This document shows, in pieces, positions 1 through 5,387 of a DNA stretch of 5,745 nt (positions within the stretch are counted from its first letter, which is position 1; each line of letters opens with the position of its first letter). The notes under the pieces are model-generated. The model ran no database searches. It had not been told where the DNA came from and saw only the letters and a list, made by a program, of their open reading frames with translations. Position numbers and translations under genes: made by a program. Source of the stretch: Rhizobiales bacterium UBA697 (GTDB lineage Bacteria > Pseudomonadota > Alphaproteobacteria > Rhizobiales > Ancalomicrobiaceae); assembly GCA_002298965.1 (NCBI GenBank), contig DBMN01000003.1:474-6218 (forward strand), given 5' to 3'.

Positions 1-36
1 AAGGGGTCGGAGGTTCGAATCCTCTCTGCCCGACCA
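1..36 (+). tRNA. tRNA-Pro, 3' part only (5' end outside the window)
   Basis: Seen: the last bases of the anticodon stem (AAG, 1-3), a five-base variable loop (GGGTC, 4-8), a T-arm with stem 9-13/21-25 and loop TTCGAAT (14-20), the 3' acceptor strand CTGCCCG (26-32), discriminator A33 and an encoded CCA at 34-36. The acceptor would start with C and pair as CGGGCAG, and C1-G72 with A73 is typical of bacterial proline tRNAs. The run GGGTCGGAGGTTCGAATCC matches the T-arm region of the E. coli proline tRNAs as I remember them. The anticodon is not in the window. The AAG at the end of the anticodon stem resembles the CGG-anticodon species, which is only a suggestion. Confidence 0.88.
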
Positions 37-53
37 TTCATCCTCGCCATCGA

Positions 54-77
54 CGAAGAAACCGCCCCCTCGGGGCG
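54..77 (-). terminator. Probable intrinsic terminator of the radical SAM gene
   Basis: Read on the minus strand, CGCCCC-GAG-GGGGCG (77 to 63) forms a 6-bp GC stem with a 3-nt loop, followed at once by GTTTCTTCG, a short U-rich tail. It lies about 50 nt past the stop of the radical SAM gene and faces the convergent tRNA-Pro. On the plus strand the same hairpin has no T-run, so it is less likely to end the tRNA transcript by the standard mechanism. The tail is interrupted, so strength is uncertain. Confidence 0.6.
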
Positions 78-90
78 CGCTCGCACGTGT

Positions 91-108
91 CGGCGCCTTT
101 CGGCGCCG
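91..108 (-). repeat. Perfect GC-rich hairpin just after the radical SAM stop codon
   Basis: CGGCGCC (91-97) and GGCGCCG (102-108) are exact inverted copies with the 4-nt loop TTTC, giving a 7-bp stem. It lies 17 nt beyond the stop codon on the minus strand and just before the hairpin at 63-77. It has no U-tail of its own. It could stabilise the mRNA 3' end or work with the next hairpin as a tandem terminator. Confidence 0.5.
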
Positions 109-124
109 CGCGCGGGTTCGCCTC

Positions 125-1705
125 TCACTCCGCCGCGAGACTCTTCGGCTCGCCGTTGGCGACGAGCTCGGCGATGCGGGCGTCGAGGGCGGCGATCACC
201 GTCTTCGAGAACGGCCGCAGGTGGAGATACATCACCATCTGGAAGCAGACGAACTCGAAGGCGCGCGGGTTCTTCCGCAGCGTCGTCAGCGACGTCTTCC
301 AGAACAGCCGCCGCATCTCCGGCTGCTTCACCGTCATGGTCCAGATCAGCCGCCCGAGCAGCCTCAGGTCGCGCAGCAGCAGGCGGGGATAGATCCTGAT
401 CCAGTAGGTCGGCCGGTCGAGCGCCAGACCGACGTGGAGGGCGCGGGCGAAGAACTCCTCCGGCGAGAAGATCGTGCGGATGATCTCGCGATAGTCGCGC
501 AGGATGTCGACCGCCGGTCGCCTGGGCACGAAGTTGAGGCCGCCGAAACAGTGATCGGGCGGGATCTCCTCCGGGTCGGGCAGCATGCGCCCCTCGGCCT
601 CGAGCCGGCGGCGCATCTGGGTGGCGGGCAGGGCCGTCAGCAGCCCGACCATGGCGACCGGGATCGAGGTCTCGCGCACGCAGGCGATCATCTCCTCGGC
701 GACGCTTCCCGCCTCGGTGTCGAAGCCGACGATGAAGCCGGCGACGACGAACATGCCGGCGCCGTAGATGCGATGGACCGAGGCGGCGATGTCGCGCCGG
801 GTGTTCTGCTTCTTCTGCGCCGAGACCAGCGTCTCGGTGTCCGGGCTCTCGATGCCGACGAAGACGACGAAGAAGTTGCAGGCCTTCATCAGGGCGAGCA
901 GCTCGGGATCGTCGGAGAGGTTGAGCGAGGCCTCGGTCGAGAAGGCGAAGGGCCACTCGCGCTCCTTCTGCCAGGCCGCCAGCACCGGCAGGAAGCGCTT
1001 CAGCGCCTTCTTGTTGCCGATCAGGTTGTCGTCGACGAAGTCGACGTGGCCGCGATAGCCCATGTCGTAGAGCCGTTGCAGCTCGGCGATCATCTGCTCG
1101 TTGGTCTTGGGCCGCGGTACCCGGCCGTAGATCTCGATGATGTCGCAGAACTCGCAGGTGAAGGGGCAGCCGCGCGAGAACTGCACGCCGACATAGAGGT
1201 AGTGCGAGAAGTCGATCAGGTCGAAGCGCGGGATCGGCGCCCTGGTGATGTCGGCCGAGCCCGACGGCGCCTCGAAGGTGCCGGAGCGCGCGCCCGACAC
1301 CCAGGCGTCGACGAAGGCGTCGATCAGCCCCTCGGCCTCGCCGAGCACGCGGAAGTCGGCCGCCGCATAGACCTCGGGGCAGGCCATCGGATCGGGGCCG
1401 CCGACGACCACCGGCTTGCCGGCGGCGTGGATGCGCTTCATCAGCCGCAGCGTGTCGTCGCGCTGGGGCAGCATGCCGCCGGTCATCACCACGTCGGCCC
1501 AGGCGAGGTCGGCATCGGTGAGTTCTTCGGCGTTGCGGTCGACGAGGCGGAAGTTCCACGTCTGCGGCAGCAGCGCCGCCACCGTGATCAGGCCGAGCGG
1601 CGGGCAGCTCGCCTTGGCGCCCCACAGCTCGCAGGCCGCCGTCATGCTCCAGAAGGAGTTGGCGACGAAGCGCGGGAAGACGAGGAGGACGTTGGGCTCG
1701 GTCAT
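125..1705 (-). CDS. B12-binding radical SAM protein (DUF4070/HpnP-like type)
   Basis: A 526-residue protein. Residues about 1-135 look like a cobalamin-binding Rossmann domain (start LLVFPRF, then VVGGPDP at 100-106 and GEAEG at 122-126). Residues about 170-365 are the radical SAM barrel, with RGCPFTCEFCD giving the CxxxCxxC cluster cysteines C180, C184 and C187, and GIES at 284-287. Residues about 380-510 form the basic, helical C-terminal region seen in the DUF4070 type. Family knowledge: such enzymes use a 4Fe-4S cluster, SAM and often cobalamin, typically to methylate unactivated carbons; hopanoid C-2 methylase HpnP is one member. No hopanoid gene is nearby, so the substrate is unknown. 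The start at 1705 is chosen for GGAG five nt upstream and a sensible N-terminus. The frame stays open far upstream, but there it only mirrors the transporter gene. An in-frame ATG at 1741 is a weaker alternative. It appears to be transcribed alone. Confidence 0.9.
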   Translation of the reverse strand: MTEPNVLLVFPRFVANSFWSMTAACELWGAKASCPPLGLITVAALLPQTWNFRLVDRNAEELTDADLAWADVVMTGGMLPQRDDTLRLMKRIHAAGKPVVVGGPDPMACPEVYAAADFRVLGEAEGLIDAFVDAWVSGARSGTFEAPSGSADITRAPIPRFDLIDFSHYLYVGVQFSRGCPFTCEFCDIIEIYGRVPRPKTNEQMIAELQRLYDMGYRGHVDFVDDNLIGNKKALKRFLPVLAAWQKEREWPFAFSTEASLNLSDDPELLALMKACNFFVVFVGIESPDTETLVSAQKKQNTRRDIAASVHRIYGAGMFVVAGFIVGFDTEAGSVAEEMIACVRETSIPVAMVGLLTALPATQMRRRLEAEGRMLPDPEEIPPDHCFGGLNFVPRRPAVDILRDYREIIRTIFSPEEFFARALHVGLALDRPTYWIRIYPRLLLRDLRLLGRLIWTMTVKQPEMRRLFWKTSLTTLRKNPRAFEFVCFQMVMYLHLRPFSKTVIAALDARIAELVANGEPKSLAAE

Positions 1706-1710
1706 CGGGG

Positions 1711-1714
1711 CTCC
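1711..1714 (-). promoter_or_regulatory. Ribosome binding site that fixes the radical SAM start
   Basis: GGAG on the minus strand, five nt before the ATG at 1705. It decides against the in-frame ATG at 1741 and against the long upstream extension of the frame. Confidence 0.6.
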
Positions 1715-1780
1715 ACGATCGGGGTGGCAGCGGCCGCCCATGCGTGAATACCCTAACATCGTTTCGCGACACCCCGGCAA

Positions 1781-1804
1781 GAGCCGATTTCGGGCAATCG
1801 GCTC
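1781..1804 (-). repeat. Inverted repeat after the EamA transporter gene, possible terminator
   Basis: GAGCCGATT (1781-1789) and AATCGGCTC (1796-1804) pair perfectly over 9 bp around a 6-nt loop. It lies 11 nt past the transporter's stop codon. On the minus strand it is followed by TTGCCGGGG, so there is no real U-tail. It may be a weak or tail-less terminator separating the transporter from the radical SAM gene. The rest of the spacer to 1706 probably holds the radical SAM promoter, but I see no convincing -35/-10 pair. Confidence 0.45.
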
Positions 1805-1815
1805 GATCCAGGGTC

Positions 1816-2709
1816 TCAGCCGGCGCTGGCGGAGGGCGCCGCCTCGCGCGACGGCCACAGCTGGACGAGCAGCACCGCGGCGAAGATCGCCATGGAGCCG
1901 GCCCATTGCCCCGCCGAGAAGCGGTCGCCGAGCATCGCCCAGCCGAAGACGGCGGCCATCGGTGCCTCGGTCGAGAAGATGATCGCCGCGTCGGAGGCGG
2001 TGGCGTGGCGCTGGGCGATCGCCTGGAGCGAATAGCCGATCACGCCGGAGACGAGGCCCGTGTAGGCGAGTTCCCACCCGGCGGTGCGGATCGCCTCCCA
2101 CGAGATCGGCTCGAAGGCGACGGCCCAGCCGCCGCAGGCGACGACCATCACCAGACCCTCGACGGCGACCAGCAGCATCGGTCGGTCGACCCGGCGCACG
2201 ACGATGCCGATCAACACGATCTGCAACGCCCAGCCGGCGGCGCTGATGGTCACGAGCAGGTCGCCGAGGACGAAGCTGCCGGTGAGCCCGCCCGACAGCA
2301 GCCAAGCGCCGATCAGCCCGAGGAGGGCCGCCGGCCACACCGCGAGGCCCGGACGCTCGTGGGTGATCGCCACCGCCACGAAGGGCGTGAAGAGGATGTA
2401 GAGCGAGGTCAGGAAGCCGGCGTTGGCGACCGAGGTCGAGAGCAGCGCCGTCTGCTGCAGCGCGTTGCCGCCGAAGAAGACGAGGCCGACCGCGATGATC
2501 AGCCCGAGCGAGCGCCGGTCGATCGGGCGGGGCGCCCGCCGTCCCTCGCGCAGCGCCAGCGGCACGATGATCGCGCTCGACACGATGAAGCGCAGCGTCA
2601 GGAACCACATCGGCGTCAGCACCACCATCGCCGTCTGCTGGGGCACGAAGGCGAGACCCCAGATGGCGGCGGCGGCGAGCAACAGGAGATTGGCCGTGGA
2701 GCGGTTCAT
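1816..2709 (-). CDS. EamA-family (DMT superfamily) transporter
   Basis: A 297-residue, very hydrophobic inner-membrane protein with about ten predicted membrane helices (roughly 6-24, 34-52, 68-85, 92-115, 122-140, 148-170, 177-195, 210-232, 240-260, 268-286), arranged as two five-helix EamA repeats. Family signs are the N-terminal LLLAAAAIWGLAF, the loop with NALQQTALLSTSVANAGFL in repeat one, and the matching STEAPMAAVFGWAMLGDR in repeat two. Length is normal for the family. Members export amino acids or other small metabolites, and the substrate cannot be read from sequence. The ATG at 2709 is preferred because it gives the standard N-terminus just before helix 1; its ribosome site (GAGA) is weak, and a GTG at 2742 in the same frame would add 11 residues. 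It follows the DUF2218 gene by 130 nt with hairpins between, so it is probably a separate unit. Confidence 0.92.
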   Translation of the reverse strand: MNRSTANLLLLAAAAIWGLAFVPQQTAMVVLTPMWFLTLRFIVSSAIIVPLALREGRRAPRPIDRRSLGLIIAVGLVFFGGNALQQTALLSTSVANAGFLTSLYILFTPFVAVAITHERPGLAVWPAALLGLIGAWLLSGGLTGSFVLGDLLVTISAAGWALQIVLIGIVVRRVDRPMLLVAVEGLVMVVACGGWAVAFEPISWEAIRTAGWELAYTGLVSGVIGYSLQAIAQRHATASDAAIIFSTEAPMAAVFGWAMLGDRFSAGQWAGSMAIFAAVLLVQLWPSREAAPSASAG

Positions 2710-2754
2710 GGGTCTCGGCAGGGTGGGCGGTGAAACTCCCACTTCTCTGCCGTA

Positions 2755-2781
2755 CCCGGCCTGTCCTGTCGATAGGCCGGG
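2755..2781. repeat. GC-rich inverted repeat upstream of the transporter gene
   Basis: CCCGGCCT (2755-2762) and AGGCCGGG (2774-2781) are exact inverted copies around an 11-nt loop. It lies between the DUF2218 stop and the transporter start, so it would be in the transporter's leader or in the 3' part of the padR-DUF2218 transcript. On the minus strand no U-run follows. On the plus strand TTTT follows five nt later (2787-2790), but no plus-strand gene is there. Confidence 0.45.
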
Positions 2782-2794
2782 GTCACTTTTGTGT

Positions 2795-2818
2795 GACGAT
2801 CGCTCGAGAGCGGTCGTC
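2795..2818 (-). repeat. Long near-perfect hairpin after DUF2218, candidate tail-less terminator
   Basis: GACGATCGCTC (2795-2805) and GAGCGGTCGTC (2808-2818) pair over 11 positions with one mismatch around a tight loop. It begins about 20 nt after the DUF2218 stop codon on the minus strand, the right place for a transcript end, but is followed by ACACAAAAG rather than U residues. A smaller inverted repeat, GTCAC/GTGAC (2782-2786/2793-2797), overlaps its distal edge. Confidence 0.45.
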
Positions 2819-2839
2819 GAGGCCGTTGCCGTGGGCCGG

Positions 2840-3142
2840 TCAGGCGGCCGTGGCGTCGTCGGTGCGGCGCCAGTCGTAGACCAGCGTCTCGCGGAAGGCG
2901 AAGCGCGCGAGATGGCGGGCGACGACGTCCTCGAGCTCGCCGATGCGGGCGGCGTCGTCGGTCTCGAGGACGATGGTCAGCGCGTGGTCGGTGGCCGCGA
3001 GCCGCGCCGTCCCGAAGGGGAAGGCGATCGAGCCGCGCTCGGCCGTCGCCTCCGCCGGGATCTTGTGGGCGAAGTGCTTGCAGAGCTGCTGCATGTACTT
3101 CGAGGCCGCCTCGGTGAGGACGGTGCATTCCGATCGCGTCAT
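2840..3142 (-). CDS. DUF2218 domain protein
   Basis: A 100-residue soluble protein with no signal peptide or membrane segment. It matches the DUF2218 family over its whole length: an N-terminal helix ending in SKYMQQLCKHFAHK (about 15-28), a central strand region with GSIAFPFGTARL (about 37-48), and a C-terminal DVVARHLARFAFRE segment (about 72-85) followed by a short YDW strand. The family's biochemical role is not established; members often sit beside PadR-type regulators or in iron-related clusters (family knowledge, not visible here). The ATG at 3142 has GAGG five nt upstream; the GTG two codons earlier has no such spacing. It starts 9 nt after the padR stop, so the two are almost surely co-transcribed. 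Confidence 0.85.
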   Translation of the reverse strand: MTRSECTVLTEAASKYMQQLCKHFAHKIPAEATAERGSIAFPFGTARLAATDHALTIVLETDDAARIGELEDVVARHLARFAFRETLVYDWRRTDDATAA

Positions 3143-3151
3143 GGGCACCTC

Positions 3152-3829
3152 TCAGAGCTGCTCGATACGGGCGGTGGTCTCGTCGAGCAGGGCGACGAGG
3201 GCGGCGGTCTCGCCGTCGCCGAGGCGACCGGAGGCGAGCTTGAGGCGCAGCGCCAGCTTGAAGTTCTCGACGGCGCGCACGATGCGCGGGTCGCGTTCCG
3301 ACGAGCGGGCGGTGCCGGCCTCGTTCATCCGGGCGAGCATGGCGTCGACCTGCGCCCGATTGGCGGCGAGGGTCTCGCGGCCGGCGTCGGTGACGGCATA
3401 GAGCTTCTTGGCGCCGTCCTGCGAGGCGACGACGATCTGGCCGGTCTCCTCGAGCAGCGTCAGCGTCGGGTAGACCACGCCGGCGGAGGGCACATAGGCG
3501 CCGCCCATGCGATCCTCGATCGCCTTGATGATCTCGTAGCCGTGGCGCGGCTCCTCGGCGATCATCGCCAGAAGAACGAGACGCAGGCCGCCGTGGCCGA
3601 AGAAGCGTCCGCCGCCGCGCCCACCGCGACCGCCGCGTCCGAAGAGGCCGCCGAACGGGCCACCGTGGCCGCCGCGTCCGCGACCCTCGTCGCCGTCCCA
3701 GGCCATGCGTTCACGATGGCCGCATTCCGCGCCACCGTCGGGCGCGTCGTGGTGACGGTCCCAGAAACCGCGGCCCATGCGCCGCATGTGATGTCCGAAC
3801 ATGTGTTCGATCCTTTCGATGTGTTCCAT
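3152..3829 (-). CDS. PadR-family transcriptional regulator with His/Gly/Arg-rich N-terminal tail
   Basis: A 225-residue protein. Residues 82-156 are a PadR winged helix: LRLVLLAMIAEEPRHGYEI, then PSAGVVYPTLTLLEETG for the recognition region, then KKLYAVTDAGRETL for the wing. Residues about 158-225 form the C-terminal dimerisation helices. The first 80 residues are unusual: nine histidines (3, 9, 13, 14, 26, 27, 38, 55, 79), one cysteine (36), and a Gly/Arg-rich run at about 46-81. PadR proteins are usually repressors that release DNA on binding a ligand. The tail could bind metal or nucleic acid, which is inference. It is the first gene of a padR-DUF2218 operon and probably represses itself. 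The ATG at 3829 has no clear ribosome site; it is the first start in frame after the promoter and its N-terminus resembles other tailed PadR proteins. Confidence 0.88.
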   Translation of the reverse strand: MEHIERIEHMFGHHMRRMGRGFWDRHHDAPDGGAECGHRERMAWDGDEGRGRGGHGGPFGGLFGRGGRGGRGGGRFFGHGGLRLVLLAMIAEEPRHGYEIIKAIEDRMGGAYVPSAGVVYPTLTLLEETGQIVVASQDGAKKLYAVTDAGRETLAANRAQVDAMLARMNEAGTARSSERDPRIVRAVENFKLALRLKLASGRLGDGETAALVALLDETTARIEQL

Positions 3830-3846
3830 CGATCGTCCATGTGACG

Positions 3847-3898
3847 TTCGATAGGTTTAGATATATCGAAATGGTATCGAAATGCAAGTTTCGAAACT
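3847..3898 (-). promoter_or_regulatory. padR promoter with repeated TATCGAA-type operator half-sites
   Basis: On the minus strand TTGCAT (3887-3882) and TATCTA (3863-3858) sit 18 nt apart as a plausible -35/-10 pair, about 30 nt before the padR start. TATATC (3865-3860) at 16 nt is an alternative -10. On the plus strand TATCGAAATG occurs twice exactly, at 3864-3873 and 3875-3884, one helical turn (11 bp) apart, between the -35 and -10. TTCGATA (3847-3853) is the inverted copy of TATCGAA (3864-3870), 10 nt apart. A perfect palindrome AGTTTCGAAACT (3887-3898) lies just upstream and reaches the end of msrQ. Binding here would block transcription, so PadR autorepression is likely. The pairing with PadR is inferred. 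This is the only AT-rich island between msrQ and padR. Confidence 0.6.
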
Positions 3899-4761
3899 CA
3901 CGTGCCGCGATCACGGCTGCGTGAACGCATCTCCCACTGCCGCTTGCCGACCGCGGCGAGGCCGAGGGAGAGCGCGATCAGCCCGGCGGTCGCCGAGGCG
4001 GGCAGCCGGTCGGCCCAGTCGAGATTGCCGGCGGCGATGAAGCCGAGCGGCCGCTGCGTCTTCACCGCGAACCAGAAGAGTTCGACGCCCGCCGCCCCCG
4101 CCGCCGCGAAGAGGGTCGCCGCCGCGACTGCGCCGAGGCCCGGTTCGCCGCGGTCGGCCGCGACGCGGACGGCGAGGCCGCCGATCGCCAGCCCGGCGAT
4201 CATCGCCGCCGGTGCCGGATCGAGGCGGATCTGCAGGAAATAGTGGGCGAGGCCGAGGATGGCGATCGGGTGGACGAGGCCGTGCAGCCGCCCCCAGCGC
4301 GCGCCGCCGAGGCGGCGGATCGATCCGTCGGTCGAGGTGATGGTGAGTGCGACGAGCCCGACGAAGGCGACGAAGCCCATTGTCAGATAGGGCCGGATGG
4401 CGATCTCCGTCGCCACCTTGCCCATGTCGAAGGCCTGATCGGCGGCGTAGAGCACCAGATGCAGCGCCGTCCACAGGAAGGCCGTCACGCCGATCATCCG
4501 CCTGAGCCCGACCAGCTTCGACCAGCCCGAAAGCCGGCGCAGCGGCGTCACCGCGATTGAGGCGATCAGCGTCTCGATCGCCCGCGCGCCGCAGAAACGC
4601 AGGCTCTCGGTCAGTGGCCGCGGCCCGAGGTCGCCGGTCGCGGTGCGGTAGGCGAGCCAGAGGAGGGGGGCGACGAGGACGACGAGCGTCGCGACGCGCA
4701 GGGCCGAGAGGCGGCCGTTGCGGTCGCGCCACGGGGCAAGGGAGGCGAGGGTGGAGGGCAT
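3898..4761 (-). CDS. msrQ: MsrQ, haem-binding membrane subunit of periplasmic methionine sulfoxide reductase
   Basis: A 287-residue polytopic inner-membrane protein of the ferric-reductase-like (YedZ) type. Helices lie roughly at 21-39, 53-72, 88-107, 126-143, 162-178, 184-200, 210-230 and 255-271. Family signs are RPLTESLRFCGARA (48-61), TPLRR (72-76), LRRMIG (86-91), the TALHLVLYA segment with H101, and WGRLHGLVHPIAILGLAHYF with H160, H164 and H173. H101, H160 and H173 have almost the spacing of the E. coli haem-ligand histidines (91, 151, 164), so the haem sites look intact. MsrQ passes quinone electrons to MsrP, which repairs oxidised methionines in periplasmic proteins. The usual msrP gene is not adjacent: the upstream gene is the OsmC gene, 93 nt away. 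The last 80 residues carry extra helices, a common bacterial form. The ATG at 4761 is chosen for a typical N-terminus; in-frame starts at 4821/4824 would add about 20 mostly Arg-rich residues. Confidence 0.85.
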   Translation of the reverse strand: MPSTLASLAPWRDRNGRLSALRVATLVVLVAPLLWLAYRTATGDLGPRPLTESLRFCGARAIETLIASIAVTPLRRLSGWSKLVGLRRMIGVTAFLWTALHLVLYAADQAFDMGKVATEIAIRPYLTMGFVAFVGLVALTITSTDGSIRRLGGARWGRLHGLVHPIAILGLAHYFLQIRLDPAPAAMIAGLAIGGLAVRVAADRGEPGLGAVAAATLFAAAGAAGVELFWFAVKTQRPLGFIAAGNLDWADRLPASATAGLIALSLGLAAVGKRQWEMRSRSRDRGT

Positions 4762-4854
4762 CGGGTCTCGCGAGGCTTGGACGACGTCGCTTCTACGCCG
4801 CGGCGCCGTCCTCCGTTTCATCACGTCCGCGCGATTCCGGCCATCCCGTCCCGC

Positions 4855-5322
4855 TCACGCGGCGATCATGAATGTCGGTTCGTGGCGGACGGGGAAGGCG
4901 ATCGACCGCGCGATGAAGCAGACCTCGCCGATCCGGTGGTGCAACGCCTCGGCGAGCCCCAGATCCGCCCCCGCCTTCACCGTGATGGTCGGTCGCAACA
5001 CCGCCTCGACGAAACGCCCGGCGCCGCCGGCCGTGACCTCGCCGATGCCGACGGGCTCGTCGACATAGTCGGTGACGACGATGCCGGCGTCGGCGGCGTA
5101 GTGCAGGTACCACAGCATGTGGCAGGCCGAGAGGGCGGAGATCAGCAGATCCTCCGGGTTCGGCTTCATCGGGTCGCCGCCCAGCAGCGGATCGTTCGAA
5201 CAGTGGACGACCGGTCGGCCGGGAACGGCGATGTCCCAGGTGCGGTCATAGGCGCGGTAATGCGCCGTGCCGTCGCCGCGATTGCCGGTCCACACGATGC
5301 GGGAGGAAAAGCGATGGTCCAT
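4855..5322 (-). CDS. OsmC-family peroxiredoxin
   Basis: A 155-residue cytoplasmic protein of normal OsmC length. Family features are the N-terminal strand region with GTAHYRAYDRTWDI (about 18-31), the helix PEDLLISALSACHMLWYL (56-73) carrying the first catalytic cysteine C67, and HHRIGEVCFIARSIAFPV (128-145) carrying the second, C135. The pair has the placement of the peroxidatic and resolving cysteines of OsmC/Ohr proteins. Such proteins reduce organic or fatty-acid hydroperoxides, so this one probably protects against oxidative damage; another activity in the broad family is possible. There is an extra cysteine at C41. The ATG at 5322 has a strong AAGGAG six nt upstream, so upstream in-frame codons are not used. 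It diverges from the GntR regulator gene across 65 nt, and msrQ follows 93 nt later with no clear terminator, so joint transcription is possible. Confidence 0.9.
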   Translation of the reverse strand: MDHRFSSRIVWTGNRGDGTAHYRAYDRTWDIAVPGRPVVHCSNDPLLGGDPMKPNPEDLLISALSACHMLWYLHYAADAGIVVTDYVDEPVGIGEVTAGGAGRFVEAVLRPTITVKAGADLGLAEALHHRIGEVCFIARSIAFPVRHEPTFMIAA

Positions 5323-5328
5323 GGCGCG

Positions 5329-5334
5329 CTCCTT
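5329..5334 (-). promoter_or_regulatory. Strong ribosome binding site of the OsmC gene
   Basis: AAGGAG on the minus strand, six nt before the ATG at 5322. It excludes the upstream in-frame start at 5385, which would overlap the palindromic operator and the GntR gene's ribosome site. Confidence 0.7.
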
Positions 5335-5348
5335 GTCGTCGAGTCGAT

Positions 5349-5374
5349 ATACATGTATCAATGTATACATTGAT
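5349..5374. promoter_or_regulatory. Double palindrome between the divergent osmC and gntR genes, probable GntR operator
   Basis: ATCAATGTATACATTGAT (5357-5374) is a perfect 18-bp palindrome. ATACATGTAT (5349-5358) is a second perfect 10-bp palindrome sharing two bases with it. The core TGTATACA fits the TNGTNNACNA-like sites bound by many FadR/FCD-type GntR regulators (family knowledge). Its position, 13 nt before the gntR start and about 35 nt before the osmC start, fits control of both genes. It is very AT-rich against its surroundings. I could not assign confident -35/-10 elements for either gene. Confidence 0.75.
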
Positions 5375-5387
5375 GGGAGATGCAAGC

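Noticed and set aside
1..124. The tRNA-Pro end as an attachment site for an integrated element
   Set aside because: No integrase, no repeated copy of the tRNA end in the window, and the neighbouring genes look like ordinary chromosomal genes.
221..1747. A 508-codon plus-strand frame opposite the radical SAM gene
   Set aside because: Its translation is rich in Arg, Glu, Asp and His without recognisable domains. It mirrors a gene with clear family motifs, as expected in high-GC DNA.
1706..2608. Apparent N-terminal extension of the radical SAM frame, making an 827-residue fusion
   Set aside because: This part overlaps the EamA transporter gene in another frame of the same strand and has an Arg-rich, low-complexity translation. 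The real start at 1705 has a good ribosome site.
2755..2818. Inverted repeats as remnants of an insertion sequence
   Set aside because: No transposase fragment, no target-site duplication and no matching second end are visible.
2423..3844. Long plus-strand frame opposite padR and DUF2218
   Set aside because: It is a composition shadow of two genes with clear family matches and has no domain of its own.
3911..4732. A 273-codon minus-strand frame overlapping msrQ
   Set aside because: It is an Arg/Pro-rich out-of-frame reading of msrQ, which has intact helices and conserved histidines.
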